NCBI GenBank assembly: GCA_964439135.1
Contig: CAYTNN010000191.1
Location: forward strand, 1 to 8,645
Direction of reading: 5' to 3'
DNA length: 8,645 nt
Origin: JAFGPJ01 sp964439135
GTDB lineage: Bacteria > Planctomycetota > Phycisphaerae > Sedimentisphaerales > Anaerobacaceae
Positions 1-7,846 of the stretch are shown here, one piece after another (positions within the stretch are counted from its first letter, which is position 1; each line of letters begins with the position of its first letter). The notes beneath the pieces were generated by a model. It did no database searches. It was given only the letters and a program-made list of their open reading frames with translations, and was not told where the DNA came from. Made by a program: the position numbers and the translations under genes.

Positions 1-102
1 ATTTATCCCGAAGCGAACCATGATTCCTGGACCGAAACATACAATAATCAGGAACTCTATGACTGGCTTCTCGAACATCGCCGGGTAAGCCGGGAGAAAT
101 AG
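1..102 (+). CDS. C-terminal end of an alpha/beta-hydrolase (predicted peptidase/esterase type), partial
   Basis: Reading frame 1 is open from the window edge to a TAG stop and gives 33 residues, beginning IYPEANHDSWTETYNN and followed by an ELYDWLLEHRR tail. This matches the usual end of secreted or cytoplasmic prolyl-oligopeptidase/phospholipase-like hydrolases (the 'predicted peptidase' group), where the His of NHDSW is normally the catalytic histidine of the Ser-Asp-His triad, and the following YNN-ELYDWLL helix closes the fold. The nucleophile and acid lie upstream, outside the window, so substrate and location cannot be judged. The stop is only 16 bases before the gatA start, so co-transcription with gatAB is likely. 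The family call is from recalled motif similarity on a short fragment. Confidence 0.6.
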   Translation: MYPEANHDSWTETYNNQELYDWLLEHRRVSREK

Positions 103-118
103 CAGGTGACTTTTCGTA

Positions 119-1588
119 ATGGAAAACCTTAGTGCAAAGGAACTGCGTGATAAGATTGCAGCCGGTCAGGCCAGCAGCCTCGATGCGACAAAGGCCGTTT
201 TCGAGCGGATCCGCAAATTCGAGCCGACGATAGGCGCCTATATCAGCACGTTTGAAGAAATGGCGCTGAAAACCGCGGCGGATGTCGATCGGCGAGTCGC
301 TGCCGGCGAGCCGGTGGGGCAGTTGGCGGGTGTGCCGATAGCGATTAAAGATAATATGTGCACCACTTTCGGGGCGACGACCTGCGCTTCAAAAATACTG
401 GAGAACTTCCACGCTCCGTATAATGCGACGGCAGTGGAAAAGCTGCTGGCCGCCGACGCGGTTATCATTGGCAAAGCGAATATGGATGAGTTTGCGATGG
501 GTTCGAGCACGGAGAACTCGGGCTTAAAGCAGACGGTCAATCCGTGGGATACCAGCCGGGTCCCCGGCGGAAGCAGCGGGGGGCCTGCAGCGGCGGTGGC
601 GGGGCGGCTGTGTTTTGCAGCGCTTGGTTCCGACACCGGCGGCTCGATTCGCCAGCCGGCGAGTTTCTGCGGGGTGGTGGGCCTCAAGCCGACTTACGGC
701 CGGGTTTCGCGATACGGACTTGTAGCGTACGGTTCCAGCCTGGACCAGATCGGGCCAATCACGCAAAATGTCGCCGATACGGCGTTAATAATGAATGTCA
801 TCGCAGGCCACGACCCGGCTGACAGCACCAGTATTGACGAAACAACCGCACCCGTATGTGATTACCTGGAAAAACTCGATGAGCCGATAGAGAAACTAAG
901 AATCGCAATCGTGCCGCAATTTGCCGCCGGTGCCGATAAGCAGGTGCAAAAGGCCCTGAGCGAGGCGATAGATTTATATATGAAGCTCGGAGCCGAAATT
1001 GCGGAAATAGATATGCCTCATCTGGACTATGCGATTGCCGCTTATTATATTATCGCTACCGCGGAGGCATCGAGCAACCTGGCCCGGTACGACGGCGTGC
1101 ATTACGGCCACCGGACGGAAAATCCGGCGGATTATGTCGAGGTCTACTCGAAATCCCGTGCCGAGGCATTCGGCGAAGAAGTCAAAAGGCGAATCATGCT
1201 CGGCACGTATGCGCTTTCGAGCGGTTATTACGATGCCTATTATTTAAAGGCCCTGAAGGTCAGAAATTTAATACGCGGCAATTTCACAGATGCTTTTGAG
1301 AAATACGATTGCATTATGATGCCCGTTGCGCCGACGACCGCTTTTAAGATCGGCGAAAAAGTCGACGACCCGCTGCAAATGTATCTGTCGGATATTTATA
1401 CGATTGCGGTTAATTTGGCCGGCGTTCCGGGGATCAGCATCCCCTGTGGATTCGACGATAAAAATCTGCCGATCGGCTTGCAGATACTGGCCCCGACCTT
1501 TGCCGAAGATAAGTTGCTGCGAATCGCAAGAATGTTTGAAAAAGAAACGGAATGGCACAAGAAGAAACCTTCATTAGGAAATGAGTGA
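119..1588 (+). CDS. gatA: Aspartyl/glutamyl-tRNA(Asn/Gln) amidotransferase subunit A
   Basis: This 489-residue protein is the glutaminase/amidase subunit of the GatCAB complex. It releases ammonia from Gln or Asn and passes it to GatB for amidation of misacylated Glu-tRNA(Gln) or Asp-tRNA(Asn) in the cytoplasm. The amidase-signature triad is complete: Lys77 in IAIKDN, the cis-Ser Ser152 in PGGSSGG, and the nucleophile Ser176 in SDTGGSIRQPA. All three are shifted by two from the familiar Lys79/Ser154/Ser178 numbering of the staphylococcal enzyme. Length is typical for the family. Pro156 follows GGSSGG where Ser is more usual; this is probably neutral. The ATG at 119 is supported by AGGTGA at 104-109, 9 bases upstream. 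It overlaps gatB by 8 bases. gatC, often directly upstream, is replaced here by a hydrolase gene. Confidence 0.97.
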   Translation: MENLSAKELRDKIAAGQASSLDATKAVFERIRKFEPTIGAYISTFEEMALKTAADVDRRVAAGEPVGQLAGVPIAIKDNMCTTFGATTCASKILENFHAPYNATAVEKLLAADAVIIGKANMDEFAMGSSTENSGLKQTVNPWDTSRVPGGSSGGPAAAVAGRLCFAALGSDTGGSIRQPASFCGVVGLKPTYGRVSRYGLVAYGSSLDQIGPITQNVADTALIMNVIAGHDPADSTSIDETTAPVCDYLEKLDEPIEKLRIAIVPQFAAGADKQVQKALSEAIDLYMKLGAEIAEIDMPHLDYAIAAYYIIATAEASSNLARYDGVHYGHRTENPADYVEVYSKSRAEAFGEEVKRRIMLGTYALSSGYYDAYYLKALKVRNLIRGNFTDAFEKYDCIMMPVAPTTAFKIGEKVDDPLQMYLSDIYTIAVNLAGVPGISIPCGFDDKNLPIGLQILAPTFAEDKLLRIARMFEKETEWHKKKPSLGNE

Positions 1589-3044
1589 ACTGCAATACAA
1601 AGTTATAGTTGGTCTGGAGATTCACGTGCAGCTCTGCACTAAGAGCAAGATGTTCTGCGGCTGCGCGGTTGAATTCGGCGCCGAGCCCAACAGCAGAGTT
1701 TGCCCCATATGTCTCGGAATGCCGGGCGTTCTGCCGGTAATGAATAAAAAGGCATACGAATACGCGGTTCTGACGGCACTGGCTCTTGACTGCCGGATAC
1801 CGATGTTTACCAAGTGGGACAGGAAAAGCTATTACTATCCCGATTTGCCGAAGAATTACCAGATAAGCCAGTATGATTTGCCGCTCGGCGCCGACGGCTT
1901 TGTCGAAATACCGCTTGAATCCGGCGGAACTAAAAAGATCGGGATAATAAGGGCGCACCTCGAAGAAGATGCGGGCAAGAATCTGCACACGGCCGGCAAT
2001 TACTCGCAGGTGGATTTGAACCGGACCGGCACGCCGCTGCTGGAAATTGTGACCGAGCCGGATATGAACAGCGGAGCCGAAGTCCGGGCGCTCGCCGTCG
2101 AGTTGCAACGCATGGTACGATTCCTCGGCGTCTCCGAAGCGGATATGCAAAAGGGCCACATGCGATTCGAGCCGAATATCAATCTGGCGATAACCAAAGA
2201 CGGCAAAGAATACAGAACACCAATCGTCGAAATCAAAAACCTCAACAGCTTCCGGGCACTGGAAAGAAGCGTGGGCTACGAAGAGCAAAGGCAGTTCGAC
2301 AAATTTCTCGATACCGGCATAGTGATAGAAATGGGCAATAAAACCACGCGAGGCTGGGACGATGAACGGGAAGCGACCGTCCTCCAGAGAGAAAAGGAAG
2401 AGGCTCATGATTACAGATATTTTCCAGAGCCCGATCTTGTGCCGGTGGAGTTGACGGAAGAATGGCTGGATGATATCCGGTCGCGTTTGTGCGAGCTGCC
2501 GCTAAAAAGGCAAGTGCGATATGTCCATGAGTATCAGCTCAGTGATTATGATGCGGGAGTTCTGACGGCTGACCGCTCGATTTCAGAATTTTTTGAAGAA
2601 GCGGTTAAAGCCGGCGCCGAGCCAAAGCGGATTTGCAATCTGCTTACTCAAACCGGCCTGAAAATAGCAAAAGAAAAGAGCTGCGGCATCAACGAGCTTG
2701 GTATCAAGCCGGAGAGTCTCGCAGGACTGGCGGAAATGATCGAGGCCGGGCAAATCAGCGCCAGTTCCTCGGTCCCTGTCTTCGAGGCAATGGTTCAGAC
2801 CGGTAAAGAGCCGGATATTTTAGCTCAAGAGCTTAACCTGATACAGAAAAGCGATGCCGGCGAGCTCGAGCGCATCGTTGATAAGGTTCTGGCGGAGAAT
2901 CCGCAAGCGGTCGAGGATGTCACCAGCGGCGGCAAAAAGAGCAAAAGGGCCAGAGGCTTCCTGCTCGGTCAGGTAATGCAGAAAACAAAAGGTCAGGCAA
3001 ATCCAAAGGTCGCTTCCGAAATCCTCGTCAAAAAGCTCGGTTGA
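1581..3044 (+). CDS. gatB: Aspartyl/glutamyl-tRNA(Asn/Gln) amidotransferase subunit B
   Basis: This 487-residue subunit binds the misacylated tRNA, phosphorylates the Glu/Asp side chain with ATP and amidates it with ammonia from GatA. The N-terminus (YKVIVGLEIHVQL) is the standard GatB start, so the ATG at 1581 is right although it overlaps the end of gatA. Four cysteines, Cys26, Cys28, Cys41 and Cys44 (CGC and CPIC), form the zinc site found in many but not all GatB proteins. The family signature YYPDLPKNYQISQYDLPL is present near residue 90, followed by the kinase/amidation core. The C-terminal third is the helical GatB/YqeY tRNA-binding domain, ending in the usual RGFLLGQVMQKTKGQANP stretch. 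An AGGA lies only one base from the ATG, too close for an ideal ribosome site, so translation is probably coupled to gatA. The cupin gene follows 30 bases later. Confidence 0.97.
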   Translation: MSELQYKVIVGLEIHVQLCTKSKMFCGCAVEFGAEPNSRVCPICLGMPGVLPVMNKKAYEYAVLTALALDCRIPMFTKWDRKSYYYPDLPKNYQISQYDLPLGADGFVEIPLESGGTKKIGIIRAHLEEDAGKNLHTAGNYSQVDLNRTGTPLLEIVTEPDMNSGAEVRALAVELQRMVRFLGVSEADMQKGHMRFEPNINLAITKDGKEYRTPIVEIKNLNSFRALERSVGYEEQRQFDKFLDTGIVIEMGNKTTRGWDDEREATVLQREKEEAHDYRYFPEPDLVPVELTEEWLDDIRSRLCELPLKRQVRYVHEYQLSDYDAGVLTADRSISEFFEEAVKAGAEPKRICNLLTQTGLKIAKEKSCGINELGIKPESLAGLAEMIEAGQISASSSVPVFEAMVQTGKEPDILAQELNLIQKSDAGELERIVDKVLAENPQAVEDVTSGGKKSKRARGFLLGQVMQKTKGQANPKVASEILVKKLG

Positions 3045-3074
3045 GACTTTATCGTCAATGAGTGGAGATATAAG

Positions 3075-3419
3075 ATGAAGATCGAGAAAAGCAGCAATAT
3101 CAGCAAGAGTCCGGTAGACATCGAGGGAGCGAAAGATGTGGGAATAAGATGGCTTATTTCCAAGGATGATGGAGCGGAGAACTTTGCGATGCGTATGTTC
3201 GAGCTTCAGCCCGGAGGTCATACACCTTTGCACACGCATTCTCAGGAGCACGAAGTATTCGTCCTGGAAGGAGAAGGAACTTTTGTCTTCGAGGGGCAGA
3301 ATCATCCGTTCGGCGCCGAATACGTGGTATTTGTCCCGCCGAATAAAGAACACCGATTTATGAACACGGGCGATTCGGTTCTGAGAATGCTCTGCATTAT
3401 TCCGACCGGCTCGGCATAA
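3075..3419 (+). CDS. Small single-domain cupin protein, function unknown
   Basis: This is a 114-residue stand-alone beta-barrel protein. Cupin motif 1 is seen as GGHTPLHTHSQEHEVFVLEG, with His53, His55 and Glu60 (or His59) as likely metal ligands. Motif 2 is VPPNKEHRFMNTG, with His93 as the fourth ligand and Asn97 at its usual position. A full ligand set suggests it binds a divalent metal (Fe, Mn, Ni or Zn), but small cupins of this kind have many roles (dioxygenase, isomerase, sugar or small-molecule binding) and none can be chosen. There is no signal peptide or membrane segment. The ATG at 3075 has GGAG at 3064-3067, 7 bases upstream. It lies 30 bases after gatB with no terminator between, so it is probably the last gene of the hydrolase-gatA-gatB transcript. 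A link to tRNA amidation is not implied by its family. Confidence 0.85.
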   Translation: MKIEKSSNISKSPVDIEGAKDVGIRWLISKDDGAENFAMRMFELQPGGHTPLHTHSQEHEVFVLEGEGTFVFEGQNHPFGAEYVVFVPPNKEHRFMNTGDSVLRMLCIIPTGSA

Positions 3420-3502
3420 GATCGGCACAATTCTGGCTGGAATTCACTATTTCCCGGAATCCACGCCCAGAATGCATCTGTTTTATTGCACGGAGTTTAT
3501 CA

Positions 3503-3522
3503 GACAAAACGCATATTTTGTC
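3503..3522. promoter_or_regulatory. Inverted repeat GACAAAA-6-TTTTGTC, candidate operator ahead of the kinase gene
   Basis: A perfect 7-bp inverted repeat (3503-3509 and 3516-3522) flanks the 6-base centre CGCATA in the spacer between the cupin and the sensor kinase. It is about 100 bases upstream of the chosen kinase start. No T-run follows on the + strand, so it does not look like a terminator for the cupin transcript. A dimeric repressor or activator site is the more natural reading. The right arm overlaps TTGTCA (3518-3523), which resembles a -35 box, but no good -10 box follows at 16-18 bases. The binding role is inference from symmetry and position only. Confidence 0.35.
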
Positions 3523-3569
3523 ATATGAGTATTAACGCCTTAATTGAGCAGTATGTTTATGATTGAGAC

Positions 3570-3580
3570 GCAATCATTGC
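3570..3580. promoter_or_regulatory. 11-base palindrome GCAATCATTGC upstream of the kinase start
   Basis: GCAAT and ATTGC are perfect inverted arms around a single C. The palindrome lies 43 bases before the preferred kinase ATG. A TATGAT hexamer (3558-3563) resembling a -10 box is just upstream, though no matching -35 box is seen at normal spacing. If transcription starts there, the palindrome would overlap the first transcribed bases and could act as an operator. A palindrome this short can also arise by chance. Confidence 0.2.
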
Positions 3581-3611
3581 AACATCCGTGATGGATGGGA
3601 ATGGGTCATCT

Positions 3612-3615
3612 GGAG
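3612..3615 (+). promoter_or_regulatory. Ribosome binding site that decides the kinase start
   Basis: GGAG is placed 8 bases before the ATG at 3624. The longer in-frame alternatives, GTG at 3588 and ATG at 3591, have no purine-rich site at usable distance; the nearest, GAGA at 3565-3568, is about 20 bases away. This supports a start at 3624 (MPNSEGKK). Confidence 0.6.
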
Positions 3616-3623
3616 ATTTAATC

Positions 3624-6600
3624 ATGCCGAATTCCGAAGGCAAAAAAAGACCGCCTGGGCAGGATAAAACAACGCAAAAGCGCAAGCGAAAGCCGGAGTA
3701 CGCAAGGGTGAATGCTGCCAGAGTAGAATCGATGAAAGGCCGTGAAAGGACACAAGAGGAAAAATACAGGATGCTGGTCCGGAATCTTCCGTGTGCCGTT
3801 TACTCCGCCTATCCTGGAAAGGCCGGTCCGACGATCTTCATGTCGAACAAATGGAAAGACTGGACAGGATATTCCCCCGAGGAGCTTTACCATGATCCCG
3901 AATCCTGGCCGGGATGTATTCATCGTGATGACAGAGAACACACTATGAATACCTATATTGAAGCGTGTCGTGACAGGATGGCATACAATCTTGAGTACAG
4001 GGTGGTTCATAAAGACACGGGGCAATTACGTTATGTAAGAGACCAGGGTCATCTAAGTAAAGATGAGAAAGGTGCCGTTGTCAGGGTTGATGGGATAGTC
4101 ACGGATATCACGGAGCTTAAAAAGGCAAACAATGAGTTAGATAAATACAGGGATAGTCTTGAGGAGCTGGTTAAGAAACGTACGTCCGAACTGACAAGTG
4201 CCTATGAAACTCTCAAGGTGGAAAACAAGGAGCGTAAAAGAGCCGATCAGGCGTTGCGGCAAAGCGAAGAGAAGTACAGGAAGCTCTTTGAAGGAGCTCA
4301 GGACGGTATCGTACTGGCCAACGCGGAAACCGGCATCATCGTTGACTGTAACCGTGCAATAACTGAAATGCTCGATATGGACAAATCGGAACTTGTCGGG
4401 CAGCACCAGAGTATCATCCATCCACCCGATAAGATTGACGATGGATTCTCGGTGAGCTTCAGAAAGCATCTGCGGGAGAGCGAGGGACATGTCCTGGAAG
4501 AGCAGGTTATGACCCGTACGGGCCGAATCAGGGATGTTGCAATTAAAGCCAAATGCGTTCAGTTGAGTGACAGGAAACTTCTTCAGGGGGTATTCCACGA
4601 TATTACCGANNNNNNNNNNNNNNNNNNNNNNNNNNNNNNNNNNNNNNNNNNNNNNNNNNNNNNNNNNNNNNNNNNNNNNNNNNNNNNNNNNNNNNNNNNN
4701 NNNNNNNNNTCTTCGAGCATACTCACATGTTGGTAGCGTATCTTGATCCGCAGTTCAATTTTGTCCGGGTCAACCGTGCCTACGCCGAGGCCGATGAACG
4801 CGAGCCGTCCTTCTTTGTCGGCCGCAACCACTTTGATTTGTATCCGAACGCTGATAACGAGTCCATTTTCCGCAAGGTTGTAGAGACAGGCGTGCCTTAC
4901 TTCACTCACGCTAAACCATTTGAGTACGCCGGACATCCCGAACGCGGAGTCACCTACTGGAACTGGAGCCTGGTACCCGTCAAGCAGCAGGATGGAGCGG
5001 CCTGCTGCTTGATTCTGACGCTTGCAGACGTTACGGAACAAAAGAGGGCCGAGCAGGCCCTGCGGGAAAGCGAGGAACGGTTCCGGCGAATCTTCGAGGA
5101 GGGGCCTATCGGCATTGCGACCTCCGGCGCGGATTTTCGCTTCACCCGAGCGAACGCCGCGTTTTGTGAGATGATGGGCCGGACGGAGTCCGAGCTGAGG
5201 GAGCTGACCTTCCGCGACATCACGTATCCGGAGGACCTCTGCCGCGACGTTGAGCCGATTCAAAGGTTGTTGCGTGGCGAGATTCCCATCTACCGGGCGG
5301 AGAAACGCTACGTGGGCAAAGGCACGGAAATTGTGTGGGGCTATATGACGGCCACAGCAGTGAAGAACGAGGCCGGAAAGTTTCAATGCTTCCTTATCAT
5401 GGTGGAAGACATCACCGAGCGCAAACGCGCCGAAGAGGCATTGCGAGAATCCGAGGAGAAATTCAGATCTCTTGCAGAACAATCTCCGAACATGATTTTT
5501 ATTAACAATAATCGGAGAGTAGTCTATGCCAATAAAATGTGCGAAGAGATAATGGGATATGAAAAAGAGGAGTTCTATTCTTCTGATTTTGACTTCTTTA
5601 GCTTGGTTACACCAGAGTCAGTAGATTTGTTAAAGGAAAATTTTGCCAGACATTCGAGAGGGCAAGAGGTTGAGCCATACGAATATACTCTTGTAAACAG
5701 GGCTGGCGATAGAATTGAGGTAATTAATACAAGCAAACTGATTCAATATGAAAACAAGACGGCGATCCTTGGGATAGCAACTGACATAACCGACCGCAAA
5801 CGAGCCGAACGAGTACGGCTGGCTCATATCCATTTCCTCGAAAGCCTGGATCGGATCAACCGGGCGATTCAGGGGGCAAGCAATTTGGACCAGATGATGA
5901 CTGACGTTCTTGACGCCGCGATCTCGATATTTAACTGCGACAGGGCCTGGCTCCTCTATCCGTGCGATCCCGAAGCTCCCTCCTGGCGGGTTCCCATGGA
6001 GCGTACCGTGCCGGAATATCCCGGTGCACTTGCCCTGAACGTCGAAGTGCCCATGGATCAGGGAGTCGCTGGGGTTCTTCGCACAGTGTTGGGCTTCAAT
6101 GGTCCTGTGAAATTCGGCCCAGGGTCCGAGTATCCCTTGCCGCATGAATCGGCGAAGCGATTCAGATTTCAATCCCAGATTTCAATGGCTATTTACCCCA
6201 AAGTGGGCAAGCCCTGGATGTTTGGCCTGCACCAGTGTTCGCACCTGCGGATCTGGACGGAGGAGGACGAAAAGCTTCTCCAGGAGGTTGGTCGACGGAT
6301 CGCCGATGAAATGAGCAGCCTGCTGACGCTTCGCGACCTGCGCGAGAGCCAGGAACGCTATCGAGCCCTCGTGGACAACGCCCACCTCGGGATTGCGCTG
6401 GTCAACACAGACTTCGAAGTTCTCATGTCGAACGCTGCCCAGGGTAGGATGCTGCAAAAGGACCACAGAGATATCATAGGAGGCAAGTGCTATTTAGAAT
6501 TCGAGAAGCGCAATGAGATTTGTCCCCATTGTCCCGGAAGAAGAGCAATGGAAAGTGGCCATACTCAGGAAGCCGAGACGGAGGGTGTTAGAGCTGATGG

Positions 6601-7844
6601 AACTAAAGTCAGTGTCAGGATTCAGACTTCTCCTGTGTACGGAGCGGACGGGCGCATCGACGGCTTTGTGGAGATCGTTGAGGACATCACATATCGCAAA
6701 AGGGCCGAGAATGCACTAAGGGAGAGCGAGGAGAAGCACAGGAGTATGATTGAATTGTCTCCCGACGTCATTGTAGTAGTAAATAAACTCGGCGTTATCG
6801 TGTCATGCAATAGCGCTGCGCAGACGATATCAGGCTATTCCAAAGATGATCTGATCGGCAGGCACTTTACAAAACTCGGCGCCTTTAGCCTAAAAGATAT
6901 TCCCAAGTATGTAAGCATATTTGCCAGGATATTGAAAGGATTAGGGCATGAGCCGTTTGAGNNNNNNNNNNNNNNNNNNNNNNNNNNNNNNNNNNNNNNN
7001 NNNNNNNNNNNNNNNNNNNNNNNNNNNNNNNNNNNNNNNNNNNNNNNNNNNNNNNNNNNNNCGAACCTTTCCTGTGAAAATAGGAGGCAATATGTTGTCC
7101 CTTGGAATTGCACGTGATATCACGGAGCATAAGCGGGCAGAGAAAAAGCTTCTTGAACATCAGGCAAAGCTTAAATCTTTGGCATCTCAGTTGTCGCTTA
7201 CGGAGGAGCGTGAGAGATATCGTCTCGCTACGGATTTGCACGACCAGATCAGCCAGTCTCTGGTGATCTCCAAGATCAAGCTGGACCAGCTTCGCAAATC
7301 CTCGACTTCGGATGAATTCAACAAGCCCCTGGAGGATGTCTCTAACTGCCTTGGGCAAATCATTGACGACACGAGAACATTGACATTTGATTTAAGCTAC
7401 CCTATACTCTATGAACTGGGTTTTGAGGCGGCGGTAGCTGAATGGCTTACCGATCAAATTCAGGAAAAGCACGGAATCAGAACTGAATTTTTGGATGATG
7501 GGCACCAAAAACCGCTGGATGACGACATTCGTGTGCTTCTGTTCCGTAACGTGCGGGAACTGCTTATCAATGTCGTCAAGCACGCACAGGCAAACAAGGT
7601 AAGAGTTTCGATTCGTAAGGTTAAGGATAATATACGCGTCAGCGTTGAGGATGATGGCGTCGGATTTGACCCGGTTGAGGTAACGTCAATGGCGACAAAA
7701 AGGGCTGAATTTGGGCTTTTTAGTATCCGGGAGCGTCTGGAACAATTGGGAGGACTGATCGAGATTGATTCCAAGAGGCGCCATGGCAGTAAGATTACGA
7801 TGACGGCACCGCTGAAAAATGGGGATGAAGCCGACAGGGAATAA
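3624..7844 (+). CDS. Large soluble multi-PAS/GAF sensor histidine kinase (HisKA_3 type), interrupted by two assembly gaps
   Basis: This is a sensor kinase that autophosphorylates on His and passes phosphate to the regulator encoded next door. Order of parts by position: a basic, lysine-rich N-terminus; PAS1 (about 3764-4118, PAS_3-like); a coiled coil (4120-4270); PAS2 (4272-4609); gap; PAS3 (4712-5036, FEHTHMLVAYLDPQ...); PAS4 (5086-5420); PAS5 (5456-5795); GAF (5820-6340); PAS6 with three cysteines (6355-6690); PAS7 (6739-7128, split by the second gap); the phosphoacceptor helix (7180-7390) with RLATDLHDQISQ, His at 7239-7241, including an HDxxxQ motif linked to phosphatase activity in this class; HATPase (7520-7820) with N-box RELLINVVKHA, DDGVGFDP and FGLFSIRERL. 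At least 1,338 residues are visible, with no membrane segment or signal peptide, so it should sense a cytoplasmic or diffusible cue. Frames differ across each N run (0, 2, 0 modulo 3) because the runs are arbitrary in length. The internal ATG codons after the gaps are not starts. Confidence 0.9.
4610..4709. other. Assembly gap, 100 N, inside the kinase gene
   Basis: Exactly 100 N, the usual placeholder for a gap of unknown length. The left side ends in the PAS2 tail (HDIT then GAN, Asp or Glu) and the right side resumes at the first strand of PAS3. The missing part is at least a linker helix and could hold whole modules. For the frame to be continuous the true length must leave remainder 2 on division by 3. 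Confidence 0.95.
6962..7061. other. Assembly gap, 100 N, inside PAS7 of the kinase gene
   Basis: A second run of exactly 100 N. The left side stops mid-PAS at GHEPFE and the right side resumes at RTFPVKIGGNMLSLGIARDIT, the last two strands of a PAS. If both sides belong to one domain, only a few tens of residues are missing. A continuous frame needs a true length divisible by 3. Confidence 0.95.
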
Positions 7845-7846
7845 TT

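Larger units (their letters stand above)
4233..7175 (+). repeat. Repeated inter-PAS linker, RKRAEEALRESEEKFR-like, six visible copies
   Basis: A 16-residue (48-base) helical linker recurs between sensor modules: 4233-4280 (RKRADQALRQSEEKYR), 5039-5086, 5420-5467, a truncated copy at 5795-5809 (RKRAE) leading into the GAF, 6695-6742, and a diverged copy at 7128-7175 leading into the kinase core. It is the known signalling helix that joins PAS C-termini (DITE/DITD) to the next module. Its DNA is similar enough between copies (for example AAAAGRGCCGA cores) to confuse short-read assembly. One more copy is expected inside the first gap, since that gap falls between a PAS ending in DIT and a PAS starting at FEHTH. 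Confidence 0.85.

Noticed and set aside
1434..2408. Long minus-strand open frame (324 codons) across the gatA/gatB junction
   Set aside because: It lies antisense to two certain, highly conserved genes, has no recognisable motifs and is a codon-bias shadow.
2820..3428. Minus-strand open frame (202 codons) across the gatB end and the cupin
   Set aside because: Antisense to the GatB C-terminal domain and a cupin with all its metal ligands. Its product shows no family feature.
3430..3473. Possible terminator stem ATTCTGG / CCAGAAT after the cupin
   Set aside because: The loop would be 30 bases and no T-run follows closely, so it does not meet the form of a factor-independent terminator.
4583..5482. 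Minus-strand open frame (299 codons) running through the first N gap
   Set aside because: Includes 100 unknown bases and mirrors PAS coding sequence; no support as a gene.
4233..6742. Repeated 48-base units considered as tandem or mobile repeats
   Set aside because: They are in frame, diverged, and encode the common PAS-to-PAS linker helix. There are no flanking duplications or terminal repeats.
4727..7117. Separate kinase gene starting at the ATG at 4727
   Set aside because: The same frame is open upstream to the gap (FEHTH precedes the Met), so this Met is inside PAS3. Its apparent end beyond 7061 is an artefact of crossing the second gap in the wrong frame.
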